DNA of 64,000 nt. Origin: Streptomyces iconiensis (GTDB taxonomy: Bacteria; Actinomycetota; Actinomycetes; Streptomycetales; Streptomycetaceae). Below the pieces are notes generated by a model. That model ran no database searches. It saw nothing but the letters and a program-made list of their open reading frames with translations, and was not told the DNA's origin. The translations under genes and the position numbers were made by a program. The stretch covers positions 244,840 to 308,839 of the forward strand of contig NZ_JANCPR020000004.1 in NCBI RefSeq assembly GCF_028657195.3, read 5' to 3'. Position 1 is the first letter of the stretch, and the number at the start of each line of letters is the position of its first letter. Shown here piece by piece: positions 56,078 to 64,000 of the stretch.

Positions 56078-56389
56078 TCAGGCGGGCCGGGTGGCCGGGT
56101 CGGCCAGGCCCACCTGGTTGGAGAACTCGAAGCAGGCGGTGTAGCCCGCCGCGACGAGCCGGGACCAGTGGTCGAAGGCGTGCTCGGGGGAGGGGAAGGA
56201 CCAGATCTCCACGTGGGACCAGTCGCTCTGCCCGCGTACGTGGAAGCGGCCGTTCCTGGTGCCGCCTTCGCGTTCGGACGCCCTGCGCTGTTCTTCGAAG
56301 TCGCGCTCACGGCGGGCCCGTTGCTCCGGCTGGAGGTCGTACCAGGCGGTGCGCGGCAGGGAGTGGTGCAACCAGACGACGTCACTCAT
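56078..56389 (-). CDS. Unrecognised 103-residue protein, module shared with the upstream gene
   Basis: I do not recognise this family. The protein begins VVWLHHSLPRTAWYDLQPEQRARRERDFEEQRR and continues GRFHVRGQSDWSHVEIWSFPSPEHAFDHWSRLV. It resembles residues about 155-245 of the 264-residue neighbour, which reads WQAASAEERRAYDLECDAAF, GRYRLDGASQWDHIGAWRVPGPSMVDAA. The alternating strands and helices suggest a ferredoxin-like, dimeric alpha/beta-barrel fold. Its ATG overlaps the neighbour's stop as ATGA. Confidence 0.75.
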   Translation of the reverse strand: MSDVVWLHHSLPRTAWYDLQPEQRARRERDFEEQRRASEREGGTRNGRFHVRGQSDWSHVEIWSFPSPEHAFDHWSRLVAAGYTACFEFSNQVGLADPATRPA

Positions 56390-57180
56390 GGCGTGTGCGC
56401 TGTTCCTTCCTTGGGGGAGTCCTGCCGTTCCCCCGCCCGGAGAACGTCCTCGAACGGGGTCCTGCGGCCGAGGTAGTGGCGGGAGGTGGTGAACTTGAAG
56501 TCCGCCACCCGCCCGTGCTCGTGCATCGCCGCGTCCACCATCGAGGGCCCCGGCACCCGCCAGGCGCCGATGTGGTCCCACTGACTCGCGCCGTCGAGGC
56601 GGTAGCGCCCCGCGATCGCGGCTCCGTCACGTACGTCGGCGGAGAACGCGGCATCGCACTCCAGGTCGTACGCACGCCGTTCCTCGGCGCTCGCCGCCTG
56701 CCACGCGCTGTTCCACTTCCACAGTGCGAAGAAGCCCCAGTCGTCCTCCGCACGCCGGGATGCGGGACCTACGACCGGCAGGAACTCGCGGGGCCCGATC
56801 AGCCATTCCGTGCGGAACAGCCGCTCCCAGCCCGCCTGTTCGAGCCGCAGGGTTCCCGCCAGCGCCGCCGTCGGCGTGGGGGCCTCGAAGAGACCGACGA
56901 GATCGACGTCGTGCGAGAAGCCGGTGGCGTACACGGTGGGCGCGTCCGTGTCCGCGTCCGGGACCTGGTCCGGGTCCGGGGGCTCCTCCCCGGCGAGCAC
57001 CCGGTCGAGCGAGAGCCGCCAGCCGGCCGCCCGCAGCGCGTCGAACTCCCCGTACAGCGCCGGGGCGATCCGGGCGAGGTCTCCGGGACGTGGCGTGCGC
57101 CAACGGGCCAGGAACAGTACGGCGCACCGCTGTCCGGGAGCCGCGGCGAAGACATCCGTCTCCTCACTCAGCAGGCTCAT
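56386..57180 (-). CDS. Unrecognised 264-residue protein with two related modules
   Basis: I do not recognise this family. The first half (CAVLFLARWRTPRPGDLARIAPALYGEFDALRAAG, then FSHDVDLVGLFEAPTPTAAL and GWERLFRTEWLIGP) and the second half (WGFFALWKWNSAWQAAS, RYRLDGASQWDHIGAWRVPGP) look like two alpha/beta sandwich modules, the second shared with the following 103-residue protein. No signal peptide, membrane helix or clear metal site was seen. Four-base overlaps with both neighbours tie it to the PfkB kinase and the small protein. Confidence 0.75.
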   Translation of the reverse strand: MSLLSEETDVFAAAPGQRCAVLFLARWRTPRPGDLARIAPALYGEFDALRAAGWRLSLDRVLAGEEPPDPDQVPDADTDAPTVYATGFSHDVDLVGLFEAPTPTAALAGTLRLEQAGWERLFRTEWLIGPREFLPVVGPASRRAEDDWGFFALWKWNSAWQAASAEERRAYDLECDAAFSADVRDGAAIAGRYRLDGASQWDHIGAWRVPGPSMVDAAMHEHGRVADFKFTTSRHYLGRRTPFEDVLRAGERQDSPKEGTAHTP

Positions 57181-58115
57181 GACGCACCCCGCTCCCGCGC
57201 GTCACCGGGCGCGTTCTCCGAGGGCCTGTACCAGCGCATCACCTCGGCCCGTGTGGCGTAGGCCGAGCCGGCTCCGAACCCGGAGCAGCTGTAGGAGGCG
57301 GCCGTCACCGCGTAGCGCAGGGACTCCAGCGGGTCGCCCGTCTCCAGCATCATGCCGACGAACGAACCGGCCAGGCAGTCACCGGCTCCCGTCGTGTCCA
57401 CGACCGGGCGCTGCCCGCGCGGCAGCGGGACGGAGACCCCGGCGCCGCCCGGAGTGCACCAACGGGCCCCGCGCGCACCGTCGGTGAAGACCACGGCACG
57501 CGCACCGAGACCGAAGAGCACCCGCTCGGGCGCAGGCCCGACGGCCTGCGCTGCGCGCGTGTTGCAGAACACAGCGGCGGCGCCGTCGAGATGGCCGGCG
57601 AGCGTCTCGATCCCGCCCGTGAACGTCGCGGGTTCCAGATCGACCGACCAGGGCACGCCGTCTCCCGCGCACCTGGCGATGACCGCCCGCGCGGCTGCCG
57701 GGTCGTACACCGCCGTGTGCAGCCATCCAACGGAGGCGAGGGAGAGGTCACGGCACATCGTCTCGGACGGGTACATGCGCGTCCCCGGCACGAGCACGAG
57801 GTGCTTCTCGCCGTCCTCGGCGATGGTGATGACCGCACGGCTGGACGGGCCGGCGGCCACCTCGGGCCGGAAGTCGACACCGGCCTTCTCCGCCTGCCTG
57901 ACGCACTCACGCCCGGCGGCGTCGGAACCCACCGAACTCACCAGCGTCGTCGGCGTTCCGGTGCGGGAGCAGGCGATGGCCGCGTTGGTCACCACACCGC
58001 CGAGCGCGTCGGTGAGGTGGGTGCTGACCACCTTCTCGTCGGCGGCGGGCAGGGAGTCGACCCGTACCGTCGTGTCGAAGACCGTGTCCCCGACGAAGAG
58101 CGCTGTCTGGTTCAT
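57177..58115 (-). CDS. PfkB-family carbohydrate/nucleoside kinase (first)
   Basis: The 312-residue kinase has ALFVGDTVFDTTVRVDSLPAADEKVV, the substrate-side GGVVTNAAIACSRTGTPTTLVSSVGSDAAGRECVRQAEKAGVDFRPE and the catalytic VVDTTGAGDCLAGSFVGMML with the Asp base. Family members phosphorylate ribose, fructose derivatives, nucleosides or polyols. It overlaps both the regulator and the unknown gene by four bases. The substrate is probably what the RbtT-like transporter brings in. Confidence 0.88.
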   Translation of the reverse strand: MNQTALFVGDTVFDTTVRVDSLPAADEKVVSTHLTDALGGVVTNAAIACSRTGTPTTLVSSVGSDAAGRECVRQAEKAGVDFRPEVAAGPSSRAVITIAEDGEKHLVLVPGTRMYPSETMCRDLSLASVGWLHTAVYDPAAARAVIARCAGDGVPWSVDLEPATFTGGIETLAGHLDGAAAVFCNTRAAQAVGPAPERVLFGLGARAVVFTDGARGARWCTPGGAGVSVPLPRGQRPVVDTTGAGDCLAGSFVGMMLETGDPLESLRYAVTAASYSCSGFGAGSAYATRAEVMRWYRPSENAPGDARERGAS

Positions 58116-58870
58116 GGGCGCGACAGCTCGATCCTGAAGCGGTACCTGTCGGCCCGGTAGGTGATCACCACGTACTCCAGCGGAGCGGCGGAGGCGGACA
58201 GCGCGCGGCGGCGGGCGATCAGGATCGGGGCGCCCTTGGTGACCGCGAGCCGCCCGGCCAGATGCGAGTCGGCCACGCCGCCCTCGATGTACTCCTGACC
58301 GGAGCTGATCCGGGTACCTGTGGTCCGCTCGATCCAGTCGTACAGCGAGGAGTCGCGCAGGGTGCCGGCGTCCGGCGGCGCCGCGGGGTCGATGATCCGG
58401 GGGGAGAGCCACGAGACGCTGGACGCGATCGGTTCGTCGTCGGCGAGCAGCACCCTGTCCACGCAGACGGCCTGTTCGCCCTCGCCGATCCCCAGTTCCC
58501 TGGCGGTGTCGGCCGGCGCGGGCCGGGCCGCGACCTCGATGACCCGGTAGCTCGGGCGCAGGCCGCGTGCCCGCATGTCGTCAGAGAACGAGGCCAGCAG
58601 ATTGAGCGGTTGCTCGACCTTCGGCGGGAGCACGATCGTGCCCTGTCCTGACCGCCGGGTCACCAGCTGTTCGCTCTCCAGCTCGTTGAGCGCGCTGCGT
58701 GCCGTGGTGCGGCTGATGCCGAAGCGGCGCGTCAGCAGCGTCTCGGACGGCAGCGCTTCGCCGGGCGCGAACTCGCCCTTGGTGAGCGCCGAGCGCAGCC
58801 GCTCAGCTATCTGATGCCACTTCGGCACGGGGCCGTCCATCAAGTCTTCGTCGTCCCAAGCCATGGCCAA
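58112..58870 (-). CDS. GntR-family regulator with UTRA domain
   Basis: This 252-residue regulator has the winged helix PKWHQIAERLRSALTKGEFAPGEALPSETLLTRRFGISRTTARSALNELESEQLVTRRSGQGTIV and a UTRA ligand domain (RVLLADDEPIASSVSWLSP, ISSGQEYIEGGVADSHLAGRLAVTKGAPILIARRRAL). HutC-type regulators with this domain sense sugars or related compounds. A perfect palindrome lies nine bases upstream of the start and is probably its operator. It begins the - strand gene set and overlaps the kinase gene. Confidence 0.9.
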   Translation of the reverse strand: MAMAWDDEDLMDGPVPKWHQIAERLRSALTKGEFAPGEALPSETLLTRRFGISRTTARSALNELESEQLVTRRSGQGTIVLPPKVEQPLNLLASFSDDMRARGLRPSYRVIEVAARPAPADTARELGIGEGEQAVCVDRVLLADDEPIASSVSWLSPRIIDPAAPPDAGTLRDSSLYDWIERTTGTRISSGQEYIEGGVADSHLAGRLAVTKGAPILIARRRALSASAAPLEYVVITYRADRYRFRIELSRP

Positions 58871-58878
58871 AGCATGCG

Positions 58879-58892
58879 AACGTCATGACGTT
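58879..58892. promoter_or_regulatory. Perfect 14-bp palindrome, probable GntR/UTRA operator
   Basis: AACGTCATGACGTT is a perfect inverted repeat with the GT-N-AC core common to HutC-type GntR operators. It lies directly upstream of the regulator start on the - strand and on the side facing the divergent kinase, so it may govern both. Confidence 0.6.
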
Positions 58893-59251
58893 TGGTCAAC
58901 GGGTCAGCTCACATAACTTTGCGCCACGGTAAATCGCACAGAGTGAGCGACTGTCGCGCAACACCTGGATCCCCAGCGGCCGTTGACGAGCCCGCCGCCC
59001 TGCGCCTACGGTCCCGGTCACGACCCGGTGCGGCCCCCGGCAGGGTGCGGGCGCCGCCGAGCGGAAACGGCGCCGTGCCACCGGACCGTGCCGCACGGAC
59101 GCCCGGCGCAGCCGCCGGACCGGGTCCCTCATCAGGGCCGCACACCACCGCCGGGCCGCCAACCGGTCCGGCCTGTGCGCGAGGTGGCCGCCATCACGAG
59201 CCGTTCAGGCCGCCGCCGTGGGGTCACCGCGGGAAGTGGGTGTACTTCTTC
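58893..59251. other. 359-bp divergent promoter region
   Basis: An AT-richer stretch at 58900-58940 lies between the operator and a very GC-rich remainder. Frames here encode only low-complexity Pro/Arg sequence. The promoters for the regulator gene and for the second kinase should lie in this region; exact elements were not identified. Confidence 0.45.
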
Positions 59252-60136
59252 ATGATCGTTTTCTGTGGGTACGGCAACAGCGACCAGACCGTGCACGTGC
59301 CCGCACTGCCAGGAGCGGGAGACCGCGTGCAGGCGCTGGACGTCCAGCGCCACGACGGCGGGATGGCCGCCAACGCGGCTGCCGCCGCCGCCCGTACGGG
59401 TGCCGACGCCGCATTCGCCGGGGTGGTGGGGACCGACCCGCTCAGCACCGCCTTCCTCGACCGCCTCGCCGCTGACGGCGTGGACACCGCGTGGGTCTCC
59501 CGGGACGGCCGCCTCACCACGGCGATCGTGCTCGTCACCCCCGACGGCGAGCGGTCCGTCATCAGCCAGGACGACGATGTCACCGAGGAGTACGTCGCCC
59601 AGGTCGTCCTGCGGCTCGGCGCGGCGGGCGGCGGGTGGCTGTACCTCGACGGCTACCGGTTCCCCTGGGCCGGGCCGCTGTTGGCCGCGGCTCCGAACCT
59701 CCGCGTCGTCGTGGACCTGGACGGCTGCGAACGTACGGAGGCCGCGCTGGCGGCGCTGTCCGTGGCGGAACACGCCATCATCGGCCGCACGCAGGCCGGT
59801 TGGCTGCTGGGCGAGGACCCCGGCGCCCTCGCGGTGGCACACCGTATCCACCTGGTGGTCACCGACGGCGCGCGTGGATGGCAGCTGTACACGCCGGCCG
59901 GCGACACGTGCACGGGCGAAGCGCTGAGCGTAGAGGCACAGGACGCCACCGGCGCCGGAGACTGCTTCGTGGGCTGTTACGCCGCCGAACTGGAGCGCGG
60001 GGCACACCCGGCGGAGGCGGCCCGCTTCGCGTCCGTAGCGGCCGGCCTGTCCTGCCGGCACCCGGGAGCCCGTACGGGCCAGCCCACCAGGGCCGAGGTC
60101 ACCGCACACCTGACCAAGGCAGGCTCCGCGCACTGA
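59252..60136 (+). CDS. PfkB-family carbohydrate kinase (second)
   Basis: This 294-residue kinase has VFCGYGNSDQTVHVPALPGAGDRVQALDVQRHDGGMAANAAAAAARTGADAAFAGVVGTDPLS and the catalytic DATGAGDCFVGCYAAEL. It is diverged from the first PfkB protein across the promoter region but has the same fold and motifs. The ATG at 59252 is used; GTG at 59240 has a closer GGGAAG site and would add four residues. It is probably co-controlled with the - strand catabolic genes. Confidence 0.85.
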   Translation: MIVFCGYGNSDQTVHVPALPGAGDRVQALDVQRHDGGMAANAAAAAARTGADAAFAGVVGTDPLSTAFLDRLAADGVDTAWVSRDGRLTTAIVLVTPDGERSVISQDDDVTEEYVAQVVLRLGAAGGGWLYLDGYRFPWAGPLLAAAPNLRVVVDLDGCERTEAALAALSVAEHAIIGRTQAGWLLGEDPGALAVAHRIHLVVTDGARGWQLYTPAGDTCTGEALSVEAQDATGAGDCFVGCYAAELERGAHPAEAARFASVAAGLSCRHPGARTGQPTRAEVTAHLTKAGSAH

Positions 60137-60314
60137 CCCACAGGCACAGGCATCGGTACAACCGACACGGGACCGGGACCAGGCCGCGCAGGGGTGGCCG
60201 AATCAGTCAAACGCGCATACGCCGCCATCGCCTGGCATACACAGTCAGGAATGAGGCAGCCATACTGAACAGACAGGGGAGGGACCGAGGCAACGACGGG
60301 GGCGACAGCAGGCC

Positions 60315-62765
<2,451 letters not shown>

Positions 62766-62820
62766 CACAGCATCAGAAAATCTCTTCCCTCCGCCGCCCC
62801 GCTGCGGCATCCTGCGCCCC

Positions 62821-63927
62821 ATGCAGACGGAGCTGAGCAAGAAGCTGGGAGCAGAGCACGCGATCTTCGGCTTCACGCCCTTCCCCGCCGTGGCAGCGGC
62901 GCTCACGCGCGCCGGAGGCTTCGGCGTGCTCGGCGCGGTGCGCTATGGCGCGTCCGAAGAGCTGAAGCGTGACCTGGACTGGATGGAGAGCCATACCGAC
63001 GGCCTCCCCTACGGGCTCGATGTCGTGATGCCCGCCAAAAAGGTCGAGGGCGTCACCGAGGCCGACGTCGAGGCGATGATCCCCGAGGGCCACCGCCAGT
63101 ACGTCCACGACACTCTCGCGACATACAACGTCCCCGAGATGCCCGAGGGCGAGACGGGCGGCTGGCGCATCACGGGCTGGATGGAGAGCGTCGCCCGCTC
63201 CCAGTTGGACACCGCCTTCGAGTACCCCGTCAAACTCCTCGCCAACGCCCTCGGTTCGCCCCCGGCCGACGTCATCGAACGCGCACACCGCCACGACATC
63301 CCCGTGGCCGCGCTCGCCGGCAGCGCCCTGCACGCGCAGCGGCACAAGGAAGCGGGCATCGACATCGTCGTGGCCCAGGGCTACGAGGCCGGAGGCCACA
63401 CGGGCGAGATCGCCTCCATGGTCCTCACCCCCGAGGTCGTCCGCGCCGTCGACCCGCTGCCCGTGCTCTCGGCCGGCGGCATCGGCAGCGGCGAACAGAT
63501 CGCCGCAGCCCTGGCGTTGGGCGCCCAGGGCGCCTGGCTCGGCTCCCTGTGGCTGACCACCACAGAGGCCGACCTCCACTCCCGCGCCCTCACCCGCAAA
63601 CTCCTGGCCGCCGGCGCCGGCGACACCGTCCGCTCCCGCGCCCTCACCGGCAAACCCGCCCGCCAACTGCGCACCGCCTGGACCGACGCCTGGGACTCCC
63701 CCGAGGGCCCCGGCACCCTCCCCATGCCCCTCCAGGGCCTGCTGGTCGCCGACGCGAACTCCCGCATCCAACGCCACGAGGTAGAACCGCTCCTCGGCAC
63801 TCCCGTGGGCCAGATCGTCGGCTCCATGAACTCCGAACGCTCCGTCCAGTCCGTAGTGGACGACCTCACCCGAACCTTCGACGCCGCCATAACCCGCCTC
63901 AACCACATAGCAACCCACACCCCCTGA
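62821..63927 (+). CDS. Nitronate monooxygenase-like flavin oxidoreductase
   Basis: The 368-residue TIM-barrel flavoprotein has the start IFGFTPFPAVAAALTRAGGFGVLGAV, the central AGIDIVVAQGYEAGGHTGEI with the His and FMN phosphate loop, and LPVLSAGGIGSGEQIAAALALGAQGAWLGSLWL. This fits the 2-nitropropane dioxygenase/nitronate monooxygenase family, which uses FMN to oxidise alkyl nitronates; related proteins include enoyl reductases. The gap before it shows no strong ribosome site. It is the last gene seen; the final 73 bases of the window hold none. Confidence 0.87.
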   Translation: MQTELSKKLGAEHAIFGFTPFPAVAAALTRAGGFGVLGAVRYGASEELKRDLDWMESHTDGLPYGLDVVMPAKKVEGVTEADVEAMIPEGHRQYVHDTLATYNVPEMPEGETGGWRITGWMESVARSQLDTAFEYPVKLLANALGSPPADVIERAHRHDIPVAALAGSALHAQRHKEAGIDIVVAQGYEAGGHTGEIASMVLTPEVVRAVDPLPVLSAGGIGSGEQIAAALALGAQGAWLGSLWLTTTEADLHSRALTRKLLAAGAGDTVRSRALTGKPARQLRTAWTDAWDSPEGPGTLPMPLQGLLVADANSRIQRHEVEPLLGTPVGQIVGSMNSERSVQSVVDDLTRTFDAAITRLNHIATHTP

Positions 63928-64000
63928 CCCCGCCCCCAAGCCCCTCCCCACTGAACCCTGCTCCCCCCTCCACCCGATAAGCCCCGAACAACCCCTCCCT

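Overview
The window looks like a chromosomal segment of a Streptomyces or close relative. GC is very high with strong third-position G/C bias. TTA codons are almost absent, and genes carry GTG/TTG starts and ATGA/GTGA stop-start overlaps. Several families are typical of streptomycetes: DUF397 plus Scr1-type regulators, SAM methyltransferases of the PF04672 type, ECF41 sigma factor and monomeric NADP-isocitrate dehydrogenase. No tRNA, rRNA, IS element, prophage or CRISPR array was recognised. All assignments rest on reading the sequence and family memory; no database search was run.

Region 1 (1-4.0 kb) is the right part of a lasso-peptide cluster. The last 13 codons of a probable precursor end at base 43. 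They are followed by the asparagine-synthetase-like cyclase, a transglutaminase-like leader peptidase (B2) and an ABC ATPase. No RRE protein (B1) and no ABC permease are visible. Region 2 (3.7-11.3 kb) holds a DUF397/Scr1 regulator pair, a methyltransferase with two TTA codons, a small sigma-like protein, a GNAT enzyme, a divergent Old Yellow Enzyme/ECF41 pair, a Vat/CatB-like acetyltransferase and a DoxX-like protein. Region 3 (11.3-22.3 kb) is metabolic: a spermidine-synthase-like protein, gluconate permease/kinase/regulator, isocitrate dehydrogenase, a membrane protein, an enoyl-CoA hydratase-family enzyme, a secreted peptidoglycan-binding protein and an acyl-CoA dehydrogenase behind a KstR-like site.

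Region 4 (23.2-51.5 kb) is a tightly packed 21-gene Wzx/Wzy exopolysaccharide operon, all on the + strand. It encodes the initiating phosphoglycosyltransferase, an AlgD-like GDP-mannose dehydrogenase, three glycosyltransferases, and two chain-length proteins with degenerate kinase domains. It also encodes an AsnB-like amidotransferase, a bi-domain oxidoreductase next to a heparinase II/III-like lyase, a beta-helix lipoprotein, polymerase, flippase and pyruvyl transferase. A separate cassette (C-methyltransferase, nucleotidyltransferase, PIG-L deacetylase, epimerase, DUF4910, RmlC-like, class III aminotransferase) probably makes an unusual activated sugar. The predicted product is an acidic, pyruvylated, possibly uronamide-containing polymer. 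TTA codons in the first two genes suggest bldA-dependent expression.

Region 5 (51.5-60.1 kb) begins with a PAP2 phosphatase. It continues with an apparently undescribed catabolic cluster: GntR/UTRA regulator, two PfkB kinases, BtpA/SgcQ-like and TenA-like proteins, an RbtT-type transporter, and two unrecognised proteins that share a module. A perfect palindrome sits next to the regulator start. Region 6 (60.3-63.9 kb) holds a Ser/Thr kinase with nine TPR-like repeats and a nitronate-monooxygenase-like flavoprotein. Short tandem duplications that include stop codons recur at several gene ends.
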